DNA of 64,000 bases from Amyloporia xantha (lineage: Eukaryota > Basidiomycota > Agaricomycetes > Polyporales > Adustoporiaceae). Shown piece after piece: positions 33,961 to 48,000 of the stretch; the first letter of the stretch is position 1, and each line of letters starts with the position of its first letter. Both the position numbers and the translations under genes were made by a program. The notes under the pieces were generated by a model. The model did not search any database. It had not been told where the DNA came from and saw nothing but the letters and a program-made list of their open reading frames with translations. The stretch is from the NCBI GenBank assembly GCA_036971615.1, contig JAYKKR010000002.1, positions 124,001 to 188,000 on the forward strand. The letters run 5' to 3'.

Positions 33961-36880
33961 ATATAGCCTCAGCGCTCAGTCTCCGCGACTCCGTGGTCGT
34001 CAATCAGGAGAGGCGCGGTATTGAATTCTGCATCCGCCATGCCCCCGTAGCTGTGAACTGAGGGACGTCCAAGCATGAGCAGCGATGGGGGAGTCGAACG
34101 TTCTGGCATAAATGTCGTAGGACGGTCGAGAGCGCGAATTTTGGTGATAAACCAAACCAAGCTCGGGCGCCACTTCACCAAGGCTAAGACCGGACAAGCG
34201 TTCGAAGCTGCGTACCCTTCGAACGAGTCCCATCACAATGATCGGTCGTCCCCGGTAGAACTGTTGTTGCATGTCCAACATTCAAAGCTTGTCGTATATG
34301 TCGCGAGGCACGGGAAGAATGGCAATCAAATTAGCGACAGACATGAGAAAAGCGCAGAGCGACTACCGCGCGCGGCGATATGCGGGATGATGGGATTGGA
34401 ATGCGAGTTAGCTCATGCAGACCGTCAGCACTTCACGGCAGAGTGACCGCAGAACGGAGTGCGCAGATCGTGAGTTGAGTGCTATGCGACAGACGTAGGC
34501 TTATGATCGGCCAGGTAGTGTGATCAGAGTGACACATGAACAGGCAGAGCTAAGAGTACGAGTTTGGGTTCAATTAGAAAAGAATAGACTGCATAGGTCG
34601 CTTCATGTACGACATGACATGGGGACACCTGGTTGAGTGGGGGAGAAACAGCACGTCTGTGTATCGCAATCTCCTGGCCTCTGGAGGATTATCTTAAGTC
34701 CCGGACAATGGAACATCACGACAAGGAGGTTCCACAAATCATGACAAGAGGAGATGCTGATTATGTAAGGCTAGGTCGAGGACATACCAGATGGTTTCAC
34801 CATGCCACGGCTATTTCAAAGTTGTAGATATGACCAACCGACAGGCTGGTCTAGCAGTAGTCGTGCTATGGCGCAGACGGCCGGAGACAAGAGTTGAAGA
34901 GCGATACCCCAATCGTAAAAGCCAGATAGAGTGACGGCAGCATCGGTAATCTAGAGCGGTAGTCTATCGGAGCGAATACGAGTGAGCTTCAGAGCTGCCG
35001 CCGCAGCAGGAGAACTCGAGATGGCAGATAGAACGGCCTCGGGTTTGCAAGACGCGAGAACGGTGAAATGATTCAGGTCCAAGTCCGAGGCGTGCATACG
35101 AGCAAGGGATGATGAAGCTGACGAGTCGAGAGACTTACCGTATTATGAGGGGCTGGGCGGAAGTGACCAGTGGCGTCGGCCAACGCCCACGACGACCGAC
35201 GCACGTCGGCGGGGCACGTGATCCCCGATCGCCCAACATTGAATATCAAGTTCTCTTTTTCCTTTTCCGCGGCAGGCTTTCGCCAACATGCGCCTGAATT
35301 GAGATATCCTCTGCCTGTTCCGGGTCATACAAGTCACTAGTCAGCACCACTGCCCTTACACACAGCAAACCTACCTCGACTCCGTCTGACATTTGCTCCC
35401 TGCCTTACTGAGCCCCCTCCTGCGTCTTTGTCAACAATATGCGACTCTCGCGTTTGCAGTGTCGTGCGTCCTAGTCGTCCGACAAAGACTAATTCTACCC
35501 ACGTGCACGGTCATTGTACTCGTACTCGAACGAGGCCTGCTCCATCATACACTCTGCTGGGACCACAAGGGCAGCTCGTTCAACGTTGTCACACCGAACG
35601 CTGCGAAGCCGTCCACTTCCTTTAGTCTAACGGGGATCGTTACCATCTCCCTCATCCCCTTGCTGGTACGTTTTCCCAGGCTTAGGATCTGTACAGCCCA
35701 CCATACAACCATCCCATTCACTCGCACGTACGTCTACTCTTTCGGGCATATGATCATTGATATAGCACACATGACGAACGCCCCGAAGGAGGGCCGCTCT
35801 TCCAGAAGACATTACATTCGGAAAGAGCACACTGTGATTATACACACACCGTAGTCACTGTGTTGTATCCGACATCACTGGGCTCAATGTAAGATAGATC
35901 AGTAACAAGACCCAGGTGCTCTGCGTTCCAAGTTGCACCCACAGTATATGTCTTGATCTCGGTGAGAGTTTACTCCTGCCGTCATATCCCCACTCCTCAA
36001 GTTTTCAAATACTACGATCTATAGCAGAGGAAGACTCGCACGAGAGCGTGGGTTTCCCTACACGATTTACTATTTCCATATGAATCGCTCAGTTCGCGTT
36101 GCTCATCGTGTTTGTCGTCCGCGAGGTCAGCGACTCCGGAGCCCTGGGATCGCGCGCACTCATCTTTATGACTACCTGCAATCTACTCTGCTACATCTCT
36201 GGCACAGCGCGCTTTCACCACCGGAGCACTGCATCGGATCCAGACCTTGACATTCTATGCATCCTCCCATAACCATCGTTATTGCGCCTCTGATGTTACT
36301 GTGCTCGACTCGCCTGTTTCGATGACGGGAAATGGTCCTCGTAGTAGCTGCCCTGATTGCTGCTAGATGACGAGCATTAGATCCTTCAGCCGTCCACTAG
36401 GCCGCTCTTTGTCGCAGACTATTTTGTAGCTTCTCCGCAATTGAGGTGCTTGTTATCGTATCTCTTGCCGTCTCTGCTGACCGTCTGTTCTGCAAGAGCT
36501 GCCAGCTTCGTATCGGTCGCGGCCTGCTTGCGTATTTCTAATGTGCTGATATGGGATATTCTTTTAAGGATCTTTCGGATCAGGGCTTGCAGGGCTCTAG
36601 GCAGGACAGACACGAACTCCATGAAATGACTCGTAGGAGCGAGTCTGCACATACACATGTCCACTTGTCGAGTAAAAATTGTGAAATCCATACATTCTGA
36701 ATCGGACAGTGTATCGTACTTGTACATAACGGAGAATTACCGATGGTCGAACGCATAACAAAAGATTTTGGAAGACAGAAATCATGTCAGAAGTGACTGG
36801 ACACCCGAATAGATACTTGTAGAACGAGTCTCACTGGGAACGGAGCTTTATATTTTACAGAAGAACTGCCCAACGTTGAG
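33960..36880. repeat. array unit, type C flank before copy 6
   Basis: Diverged match to 9,560-12,350 and 49,650-52,000, with a CACGTG element at 35,215. The minus-strand 80-100-codon frame of the type C flank (VLPRALQALIRKILK) is present at 36,419-36,622. At 35,393-35,690 a plus-strand frame has two hydrophobic stretches, a possible decayed exon. No intact gene. Confidence 0.65.
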
Positions 36881-37354
36881 AATAGATAAATGAGAAAAAA
36901 AACATACGGAGCCAGCGAACGTGCACAAGACAGCTGGGTCCATTCGTAGAAATGCGGGAAAGGTGGACGATGGCCGTCGCGATCTCGACAGCCTCCGTAC
37001 TGGAGGAATATTGCCGTTCGCTAGCTCGACGAGCATGGACGGTGTCGAGAAGCCTTGATGAGCATTGCCACGTCATTCCATCTGTAATCCGCGCGGCACG
37101 TCATGCTTTAGTTGGAAGTGACGCAGGGAGCTCGTGAACGGATCGGACTGATCGACGGTCGAAATGTGAAAAGAAAAACAGAGCGCGAGGGCGGAACGGT
37201 TGAGAAACGATCGGAAATGATGTGTGGGGACTCCGAGTGGATCAACCAGAAGATCACACCTCCAGGTCTGGGGTATGATCACGAAACGGATTGTAGAGCA
37301 TCGACCTGCTCGTTTGGTCCAGAAATCTATGGAATAGGTGTGACCAGAACGTCG

Positions 37355-38645
37355 TCAATTTCCAGCCTGGCAGGGATGGAATGCAAACTGTAAATCAGCC
37401 AGATCAATGCTGTGAGGATTGAAAACGCACAGCAAAATGCCTCGCTCACACAGCCGAGGCATGTGGGACGTCACCTGCGGCCACAATTCCCGTGCCCGAG
37501 CTTTGTGTATAGGACCATACCAAAAGTCCAAATTAAGGATAACCGCTTGAAGGTTTAAAAAAATAGGGAGAGAAGACAGAACATCATCCAGCCGGGCACA
37601 GCAGTCTGATCCAGTTCTTGCCACAGTCGTATCCGCCGGTGAGTCATATTTCATATAGAAGGAAATTACCACTGTCTCGATGGTATCGGATGTGACTTGA
37701 GAGAGACACTGAAACAGCGAGTCGTAGTTAGTACTTTCGCAGGTGTTCCATTCAAGCAGGATGAGCTTTCGAAGTTTTGAACTAGGAACAAGGCTGAGAC
37801 AGACTGCATGAGGAAGTAAATCAGGGATCAACATCGTTCCGTCAATAGAAGGATAGGGACGCACAGCGTTCTGCCCTTTCAGCAATCTGATCGTTTACGC
37901 GTCTCACACCAAAGTGCAAACCCAATGTACTCAGTGATGTGCCCGCAGCATCCACCAATGCCTGTGCATGTACGGGAGGTTCAATATGATAATAGTCCAA
38001 ATGCAGTTCATGCAAGCGGGGAACGACACCAGCAGCGAGCAAGAGGTTCGCAATGCCAGTCATTGAGGCCCCACTGCCGAACAGTCCCAACACCGATATC
38101 CCCTCTGGCCACTTCGCAAATGCCGGACGAGCAGCCCCATGCTCCGGGAAGGACAGATGGCGGCAGACGAGCCATTTGAGATTTGGGAAACAGCAGATGA
38201 GCCGGCGTAGCGTGGTGATCGACGGGAAGCTGGTATCATAGAGCCCGAGTTCTGTGATTGTAGAGAAGGCCGAGAGATAGAGGAAGGTGCGCGGTGCCAT
38301 GGCACAAGCACGCCATTCAGCATTCCTTATCCACAGCGCATTCACCCGCGTCCATCGGCCTGCTAGCATCATGGCAAACATATTCAAATGAGGGATCGGC
38401 TTCTTGCCATCAATTGTGCCGCCATTTACAGACACACTCGATGGCCCCTTCCACAGATTTCGAATATCCTGTGCGGCCTGCACAACCTCGTCTCGATTGT
38501 GGAAGGTCATCGCGCTGGGCAGGTTATGCCGGCTTCTGGGCCCCCACGATTTGCAGACCAGCATGCAGGTCACCAGCGTACTGTAGTCGTTCTCTAGGCA
38601 ATCAATGATGGAGTCCCAAACCTCTGGAGGAAGGACTGGCATCAT
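37355..38645 (-). CDS. F-box / leucine-rich-repeat protein, copy 6 (intact)
   Basis: Start ATG at 38645-38643, with a second ATG directly after (MMPVLPPEVWDSIIDCL). Exon 1 is 38645-37910 (736 nt), the phase-1 intron 37909-37804 (106 nt, GTGTGA donor), exon 2 is 37803-37355, giving 394 aa ending CQAGN. It groups with copy 2 by the GGTIDGKK...LNMFAMML segment. Its own strand residues are distinctive (ALWIRN, ELGLYDT, WLVCRH, TVVISFYM). C-terminal stop is ancestral. Likely SCF substrate adaptor. Confidence 0.8.
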
Positions 38646-38707
38646 GACGACTGCCGATTTGACTGGTGGCGCGAGACCCGAGCGGACAAATCAGGACGAG
38701 TAAGAAC

Positions 38708-38761
38708 CTGCATGATCTCCATTGAAGTCGATCGAGCGATAGGTAAGCAGGTCGGACTCAC
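38708..38761 (-). other. 5'-UTR intron of F-box copy 6 (54 nt)
   Basis: GTGAGT donor at 38761, CATGCAG acceptor ending at 38708. TATA-less upstream region as in copy 2. Confidence 0.7.
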
Positions 38762-38949
38762 GGTGGATAGCAGGCAGTCTTCGGTGTAAGTGCCCGTGGT
38801 CGTAACGTACTGCGCGGCGATCCTGAATCTGCGTGCGGAGATCGTTCGCTAGCAATGGCAACGGCGGCGGGAGGTGGGGGGGAAGGAAAGGCGGATGTGT
38901 CTCACAGGGAGACCGCAAGGTTGACGGAGAGTGAAGCGTGCGAACCGAG

Positions 38950-41900
38950 ATGAGGGCGGAGGGCGAGATGTGGGCAGAGAAGACGGTGCATGTATGATAG
39001 GTCTATGTATTAGTGGCATGCACAGGATGTGCCGCCTCGAGGCAATGAGAATAGGAATTGTGTTCCTCGATCGAGTCCATCAAGATACAGCCTCAGCGCT
39101 CAGCGCTCCGTGGTCGACGGTGGTGCCTAGGCTCTGCATATGTCCGACTATGATCATAGCGTCGCGTCCTCTGACCAGTACCTCTTTGCCTGTGCAATTC
39201 CGTGAATAAGCATCATCCCGACGTCATATTCGGAAGCTGCGCTGTTCATGTGTACTCGTCAACACACTCGTCTAGAAGCATCAAAGAACCTGGATCCTTG
39301 TGAATGTGACATAGATGTGTGTATTCTCGCCCTACACGTCTGGCCCCGCGCCTCCGTGGTCGTCAGTTATGAGAGGCGCGATATTGGATTCTGCACATGT
39401 CCGACCACTGACATAGTGTCGCGTCCTGCTCATGACAAAGAGCTCTCGCTGCAATGACCATAGCTGCCTGCTCTTCAAGTTTGGCTACTGAAAAATGTGT
39501 ACAGCCACTGCAGAATTCCGACAGCACTCAGCCTCATCTACTGACCAATGGAGGTCTGTCTTTGAATCTTCGTCTCCCAACTCCAAGAGCTCTCATATCA
39601 ACGCAATGTTGACAGGACGTTATGGTGGGACGTCGATATCGGGAGTGCCGACTCTGGGGGCCATTGTGCATTGGTATCGCGTTCCTTGGCCTTGCACCCC
39701 TCATTTTTCGTCAGAGTGACATGGCTATATTGCCGTATAGACATGCTATAGATTCAATACGGAGGACTGAACATACACGCACCAGTCTTCTCGTGTATTA
39801 CAAACTAAGCAGTCCTTATGCTTCCACCCACTGAGTGTGTCCTGTGCGAGATTCAAGATATATATGTTCAACCGTCGGCGCTACGCACGCATACATCCCA
39901 TAAGCTGACCAAAAATTGTAGTGGTGCATCAGCATAGTCACTCAAGTCGACAGGGCATACTCACAACGGCGGAGGACCTTCGCATGCGTGAAGATGAGTA
40001 AACGTATAGTGCACGCTACCTGCAAGACAGACACGACATGATGCCCGCGCAAAGTTTGCAGTCTGCCACCCTCGTACAGTTGCCAGTCGAGACTCGTCCC
40101 GGTATGGGCAGTGGTAGGAGAGTCAAATTTGGCAGAAAATTTGCAGGACAGCCCGACGGCGTGCTCCGTTGACTGCGCCAGCACACCGTGCTCGGTCCCT
40201 CTACCGCGCTAGGAATTCACGTGCACTCCAAGCCGCATACATAGTCCGACCTGAATTACCTCCGCTCGTTTCAATGTGTCATCCTATGGAAGCTACCAGT
40301 GCCCACTCCTTCATGTACGTCCGTTGTCGCATATCTGGCATGCAAAGCCTGTTGCCCATGCCGTGCGAATAATTTGCTGCTGATATAAAGGGAGCGCCTT
40401 CCGCGAGCCGTGATATGTGCGACGGAATTGAGGTCCATTTCTCCCGATGCAGACCGTGAACACAGCCAAACGAGGGCTGGAGACTGCAGAACACAATCCA
40501 GTCCTATGCGACAGCCATACGCCGATGATTGGCTACAACGAGGTGACCAGAGTATCGCGTGAACGGATAGGTCTAGGAGCACAAGTATGAATTTGTCGGG
40601 AATGCTGCATGCACGAGACGACATGCGGACATGAGACTAAGCGGGGGGACGGAACGTACGTCACGATGTCCTAGTGTGCGGGAATTTAGACTACAGCGAG
40701 GAAGGAGGTATACAGTACAAGGTCACGACGAGAAGATGACAAGACTAGCAATGAACTAACAGCTAGATCAAGGCATGAAACCGCGTAGGCCAGAGCGGGA
40801 GAATGAACGGGCTGTAGGAGGAAGAAGAGGGGCGAAGTGTCTGCGGACATAAAAGAATAGAGACGTGGAATAGGCACACCAGCTTATAGCAGTGGTAGTG
40901 ATGCAGAAGCAGCAGATGTCGAGGTACGTGATGGGTCATGGCAGCGTCAAGAGATCCAGCACCGAGGTCGACGTCCAGGCTACGTGCAGACGAACAGAAA
41001 ACGATCAAGCCGGTGAGTCAGAGGACAAAAAGCAGGCTCGAGGTAGATATAGCTAGACAAGAGCCGCACAAAGCGAGAGGACACAGCGGTGGACTACCAG
41101 CCTCATGCTGCACACCGTCCACGACGACCGACGCCCGTTGGCGGGACACGTGATCCCCGATCGCCCAATGATGACGTTGACTGAAGTTTGCGTTCTCCTG
41201 CATTGCGCAGGCAGCTTTCCGCGGTCGCAGGCTTTAAATCATCAAGGTACGTACGCCTTACGTTGAACGTTGAGGTGGTCCTCTACCTCCCCCGGGCTGT
41301 GCACGGCGCCAGCGGTCGACTTCTCACAAGTCAGCACTGCTGGAAGGCCTCGCACACAGCAATTCACATCGGCTCCGTCTGTCGTCTGTACCGCGCCTTA
41401 GCCTCCTCTGCGTGTCTATCAACACTTTGCGGCTCTCGCGTTGGCAGCCTCGTGTGTCCTCTTCATCCGACAAGGACGCAACCTGATAATCGTTACAACT
41501 GCCCGGTTTTTACTGACGGCTATCGTACGCAAATGAGTCGCAGGCGCTCCATCACACTCTGCTAGGGACACAGGAGCAGCTCGTTTGGCCATCGAACCGA
41601 GCGGTACGAAGTCGTCCACTTTTTTTAGTCTAGCGGGATTGTTACCACCTCCCTCATTCCCTTGCTGCTAGGCTTAGGATCTGTGCGTTCCCCCCACAAC
41701 GGCTCCATTTACCTGTAGGTATGTCTACTCTTTCGGGTATATACTCTTCGATATGGCACGCATAGCAAAGGTTCCAAAGGAGTGCGCACTCTTTCAGACG
41801 ACTCTGCGTTCGGAAAGAGTGAACTGTGATGGTTCACACAAATCGCAGTGCTGTATCGGACATCGGTAAGCTCAAGGGAAGATAGATCCGTAACGAAACC

Positions 41901-43100
41901 TGAGGTTCTCTGCCGTACAAGTTGCATCTATGGTGTACGCTTGACCTCGTCGAGAGCAATGCTCACGCCTGCCGCCATATCTCCGCTTCTCAAAAGTTCT
42001 CAAATACAATTTCGAGCAGAGAAAGACTCACACGAGAGCCGGAGTCGTCCTACATGATTCACTATATTTGATATGAATTGCTGGGTCAGTGTTGCTCATC
42101 GTGTTTGCCGTCCGCCCAGTTACCAACTCCGGAGTCCCAGGATCGCGCTCAACCATCTTGATCGATGACTGCACCCTACTGTGCTGTACTTCGCTGCGTC
42201 CCTAGTACAGTGCACATCCGCCGCCGGAGCCCTGCATCGAATCCAGACCCTGACGTTCTAGGCATTCTCCCATATCCATCGCTATTGTCCTCGTCCGTAT
42301 GGCTTCCAACCGGAAACCATGTTCCCCATATTGCTGTCCTCGATTCTCCTGATTCGATGACGGCAGGTAGTCATTGTAGTAGCTGCCCAGATGACCAGCA
42401 TCAGATTCTTCAGCCGTCCACTAGGTTGCTCCTCGTCGCAGACTATTTTATATATTTCCGCGCAGTTGAGGTGCTTGTTATTGTATCTCTTGCCGTCTCT
42501 GGTGGCTGTCTCTTTGGCGGGAGCTGCAGCATTCGTATCAATCGCGCCCTGCGTGTGTACTTCTACCATGTTGAAATCCCTCTAACGCCATTCGACGGTC
42601 AGGGCTTGCAGGACTCGAGGCAGGTTAGACACGAGCGAACTCGATGAAATAACACGTAGGAGTCAGTCTGTACACATACATATCCACTCATCGAGTTAAA
42701 ATTGCGATCTCCGTACATTCTGAATCGGACAGTATATCGTACTTGTACATAACGGAGAACTACCAATGGCCAAACTCAAAACAAAAGTTGTTGGAAGACG
42801 AAAATTATGTCAGATAACCAGACACCCGACTAAACACTTGTGGAACGAGTCTCACTGGGAACGGAGCTTACAGAAGAACAGCCTAACGATGAGAATAGAT
42901 CAACGAGAAAGAAAACATATGGAGCCAGCGAACGTGCACAGGACAACAAGTTCCATTCATAGAGAAGTGGGAAAAGTGGACAATAGCCGTCGCGATCTCG
43001 ACGCAGTTTCCCTACTGGAGGAGTATCGCCGTTCGCTAGCTCGACGAGCATGGACGGTGTCGAGAAGCCTTGATGAGCATTGCCACGTCATTCCATCTGT
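38950..43100. repeat. array unit, type B flank after copy 6
   Basis: Near-identical counterpart of 14,400-18,580, with small indels scattered through it. CACGTG at 41,147. As in the other type B flank, no intact gene is seen. Confidence 0.75.
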
Positions 43101-43369
43101 AATCCGTGCGGCACGTCATGCTTTAGTTGGAAGTGACGCAGGGAGCTCGCGAACGGATCGGACTGATCGACGGTCGAAAATGTGAAAAGAAAAACAGAGC
43201 GCGAGGGCGGGACGGTTGAGAAACGATCGGAAATGATGTGCGGGGACTCCGAGTAGATCGACCGGAGGATCGCAGCCCAGGTCTGGGGTATGGTTACAAA
43301 GGAGATTGTACAGCATCGACCTGCTCGTTTGGTCCAGAAATCTGTGGAACAGGTGTGACCAGAACGTGG

Positions 43370-44663
43370 TCAATTCCCAGCCTGGCAGGAATGGAATGCA
43401 AACTGTAAATCAGCGAGATCAATGCTGTGAGGATTGAAAACGCACCGCAAAATGCCTCGCTCACACAGCCGAGGCATGTGGGACGTCACCTGCGGCCACA
43501 ATTCCCGTGCCCGAGCTTTGTGTATAGGACTAAACCGAAAGTCCAAATCAAGTATAACCGCTCGAAGGTTTGAAAAAGTAGGGAGAGAAGACAGAACATC
43601 ATCCAGCCGGGCACAGCAGTCTGATCCGATTCTTGCCACAGTCGTATCCGCCGGTGAGCCATGTTGCATAAAGAATAAAATTAACACTGTCTTGATGGTA
43701 TCGGATGTGACTTGAGAGAGACACTGAAAGAGCGAGTCGTAGTTAGTACTTTCGCAGGCGTTGTATTGATACAGGATGAGGTTTATAAGTCTTGAACTAG
43801 GAACAAGGCTGAGACAGACTGCATGAGGAAGTAAATCAGGGATCAACATCGTTCCGTCAATAGCAGGATAGGGACGCACAGCGTTCTGCCCTTTCAGCAA
43901 TCCGATCGTTTACGCGTCCCATACCAAAGTACAAATGCAACGTATTCAGTGATGTGCCCGCAGCATCCACCAATGCCTGTGCATGTACGGGAGGTTCAAT
44001 ATGATCATATTCCAAACGCAGTTCATGCAAGCGGGGAACGACACCAGCAGCGAGCAAGAGGTTCGCAATGCCAGGGATTGAGGCCCCACTGCCGAACAGT
44101 CCCAACACCGATATCCCCTCTGGCCACTTTGCAAATGCCGGACGAGCAGCCCCATGCTCCGGGAAGGACAGATTTCGGCAGTAGAGCTGTTTGAGATTTG
44201 GGAAACAGCAGATGAGCCGACGTAGCGTGGTGATCGACGGGAAGCTGATAGATGTGAGCCAGAGTTCTGTGATTGTAGAGAAGGCAGAGAGATAGAGGAA
44301 GATGCGCGGTGCCATGTCACAAGCACGCCATTCAGCATACGATATCCACAGCTGATCCACCCGCGTCCATCGGCCTGCTAACATCGCAGCGAACGTGCTC
44401 AGATGAGGGATCGGCTGATGTTCACCTAATCTGTCGCCGCCAAATACAGACACACTCGATGGCCCCTTCCACAGATTTCGAAAATCCTGTGCGGCCTGCA
44501 CAACCTCGTCTCGATTGTCAAAGCTCATCTCGCTGGGCAGGTTATGCCGGCTTCTGGGTTCCCACGATTTGCAGACTAGCATGCAGGTCACCAGCGTACT
44601 GTAGTCATTCTCTAGGCAATCGATGACGGAGTCCCAGATTTCGGGGGGAAGGATTGGCAACAT
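43370..44663 (-). CDS. F-box / leucine-rich-repeat protein, copy 7 (intact reference copy)
   Basis: ATG at 44663-44661. Exon 1 is 44663-43925 (739 nt), the phase-1 intron 43924-43819 (106 nt, GTATGG donor, CATGCAG acceptor), exon 2 is 43818-43370 (449 nt), giving 395 aa ending CQAGN. F-box at residues 3-40. All splice sites, the TATA box and the UTR intron are intact, so this is the cleanest member. Strand residues differ from copy 1 (DQLWISY, ELWLTS, ELRLEYDH, TLHLYF, TVLILFFMQHG) although linkers and UTRs are almost the same. Without splicing, the upstream frame extends through the leader to 45,224, but that extension has no ATG start. SCF adaptor by family; target unknown. Confidence 0.85.
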
Positions 44664-44725
44664 AACGACCGCCGATTTGACCGGTGGTTCGAGACCGGAA
44701 TGGACAAATGAGGACGAATGAGAAC

Positions 44726-44779
44726 CTACATGACCTCCATTGAATTCAATCGAGCGATACTTAAGTAGTTCGGACTTAC
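44726..44779 (-). other. 5'-UTR intron of F-box copy 7 (54 nt)
   Basis: GTAAGT donor at 44779, CATGTAG acceptor ending at 44726. Confidence 0.75.
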
Positions 44780-45029
44780 GATGGATAGCAGGTAGACTTC
44801 TGAATACCCGTAGTTGCAAAGTACTGCGGGATGGTTCTGAATCAGCGTGCAGTCTCGGAATCGTTGCTGGCAAAAACAATAACGGCAGGAGGTGTGGGGA
44901 AATGGTGGTGGGTAAGTCTTGAAGGGAGAATGTAAACCAGATGCCAGATGGAGTGTGGTAGTGCGGTACCGTAGATGCAGGAGGAGAGTGAGATGCGGGG
45001 ATGCGGGGGGAGAATGCGGCACGCAGGTC

Positions 45030-45036
45030 TATATAA
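45030..45036 (-). promoter_or_regulatory. TATA box of F-box copy 7
   Basis: TTATATA within GAGCTTATATAGACCTGCG, as in copies 1, 3 and 8. Confidence 0.55.
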
Positions 45037-45044
45037 GCTCGGGC

Positions 45045-48000
45045 CACTTCGACATTGCCTCGAGGCAAGAGGCGCACAGGGGCAGTGGGGATCTGTACTC
45101 GTCGATCGAGCCTATCAAGATACAGCCTCAGCGCTCGGTCCTCCGCAACTCCGTGGTCGTGTATTATGAGAGGCGCGGTACTGGGCTCTGCATAGGTCCG
45201 ACCACTAACACAGCATCCCGTCACCTGCCCGGTAACTCTTGAGCTGTGAAATTCCTCAGATTAGTATTTCGATCGTCAATGCGCGCGTCCCCTGTGTGAA
45301 GCACAGACTAACGCATTCTTGCCCTACAGCTGCCTTATGACAGAGAGCTCTCACTGCAATCACCACAGCTGCCTTAGCATCGAATACCGAAAATGCATAC
45401 AGCCAGACCGAACAACACTCCACCTCATCTACTGACCAATTGAAATCTGTCTTTCAATGTCCGTCTCCAAACTCCACGAGTTCCCGCCCCAGCGCAATGC
45501 TGACACGACGGTGTGGCGAGTCGGTGACATCTGGAGTGCCTTTCGTAGCCATCCTGCATTGACTTCACGTGCATCGATCGTCTCATCTTCGGTAGGGGAG
45601 ACACGGCTATATCGCGGTATGGATGTTTTATGGATTCAATTCTGAGGAAGACCGCACCTATACGCACCAGTCATCACGTATGTTATGAACCACGCCACCT
45701 ACACACTTCGCCTCGGTGAATGTGTCCCGGTACCAAGTTCAAGGCATATATAGATGTTCGACCGTCGGCGGTACGCACACACGCATCCCATAAGAAGCTT
45801 CCTGAGGATAAAGTTTAGTTGTGAGTCGGCATATATACCAGAGTGGACAGTGCATACTCACAATGCCTGAGGGCTTTCGCATGTGTGGGGATGTGCGACG
45901 TACAATGCACGCTACCTGCACGATACGCTATTCAAGCAGACCTCGCAAGCAACCACGCTCGCGCAGCTGTCAGTCGAGGGTCGCCCTGGCATAGGCAGTG
46001 GTAGGAGACTCGAAGTCAGCAGGAATATGGCAGGAGAGCCCGACGGCGCAGGCTCCGCTGACTGTACCAGCCCACCGAGCTCGGTCACTCTACTGCGCTA
46101 AGAATCTTGTGTCCGCCGGAAGATGCGCAAACGGTACATGGTCTGACCTCGATCACCCCTGCCTGTTGCACTCTGTCATCCTTTGATAGTGACCAGTCCC
46201 CACTCCTTCATATACGTTCCCTTGTCGCATATCCGGCATGGAAGGCCTGCTGTACATACCGTACGACACGGAGAAAGTGATGCTTCAATTCTTCTGATAT
46301 AAAGGTAGCCTTCCGTGCGCCGTGGTATGTGCGACGGAATTGAGAACCGTTTTCTTGAGCAGATTGACGATGTTTCATGGCTGAACGAGTGCCGGAGACC
46401 GCAAAACGCAGTCGGGTCGTATGTGAAAGTTATATGCCGAGGATCGGTTACAATCCAGTGACCTGAGCATCGCGTGAGCGGACAGATCCAGGAGCACGAA
46501 TATGATATTGCAGGAGGCGCTGCATGTACGAAACGACGCTAGTATGCGTACATGAAGCTAAGCGGGGAGAACAGCATGTACGTACGTGCGTCACGGTCTC
46601 CCAGTCTGCGGGGACTCATGTAACGAGAAAGATGTAGGAGAGTCCACAATTCACGACGAGACAATGACAAAACTAGAAAAGAACTAATAGCTAGATCAAG
46701 GTGTAAAAGTGGGTAGGCCAGGGCGGGAGAGTGAAAGAGCTGTAGGATGAAGAAGGAACGGTCGGGAGGTTTATAGGCATTGAAGAACGAAGACGTAGAA
46801 TATGCAGCGATATGCTAGCTTCAGGCAATGGCGCTGACACAGAAGCGGCAGGCGTCGAGGTACGAGATCATGCATGGAGGCGTCGAGAGATTTAGCACAG
46901 GTCCAGGGCGTGCAGATATGCAACAGATAATCATCAAGCTGGCGAGTCCCCGAGGTAGATCTAGCTAGACACGACCTGCACGGAACGAGAGGACACTGTA
47001 GCCTATTGTAAGCCTCACTCTGGACGATGTTCATGACGACCGACGCCCGTTGGTGGGGCACGTGGTCCCGATCACTGGCATGCCGATCGGGATGACGATG
47101 TTAGTCTAGGCAGTGTCTAGGCATTTCTCCCTCCGTTAGCTGTTGTTTACGCTGCGATGCCACAGACGTACTCTGGAAGCTTCACTGGCTCTGTCCTTCC
47201 CGTGTTCTGAATAACACCATAATATCAGCAGCCCCGAACGCGCCATTACCTGTACGTCAGCACCAGTGTGTCTGATATCAGCTCCCTCTCTTAGTAGCCT
47301 CCCTTCCGTGTCTGTCGGCAATCTGCACCCATGCTATTTTACATTGTCTTATCCCAGTCGATTATTCAAGAACAACTCAATTTGAAAATGATCACTAACG
47401 CTCACTGGGATTTTATTAAAGGCCGCCGTATTATAATGAGCGTGAGTAGCCACGTCAAGCTTGCTAAGAATACTCGAGCAGGCTGAGACCTTCAACGCCG
47501 TCATGCCCACAGGCCTGAAGCTCTCCGCTTTATCTTTTTCAATCGTCAGTGACATTGGTATCATCTTCTGGCTGGTTTGTTCCTCCAAACGTCTCTCACC
47601 GCTCTTTGGCGCCTTTTTCTTCTCCTCGTCGGTATGTTTCCTACGTATTGGTACGCTATATTTTTATCTGTCGCTGTATTCATCACCTAAAGGCTGCCAC
47701 GCAGCGGTCATTCTCTCAAAAGAAAACATCACGTTTGGAAAGAGTGTACACACACAGCACGGTTGTATCCGCCGCAGTTGGTAGGCACGGGTTCAGATAT
47801 ATCGGTACCCCCCCTATGCTACCAGCTGCGCATACACTGCATATGTGCCTGAAGTTCCCCGAACGCGGCACGTCTGGCATCGTGCTGACCACATCTTCAG
47901 TCCTCGCTTTACATACTCTGCCTCTCCACCCTACAGAGCGCTGCCAGTGCGATCCTCAGAAGAGTCATCCTTCTCGATCCGTTATATTCCAGCGAATTTC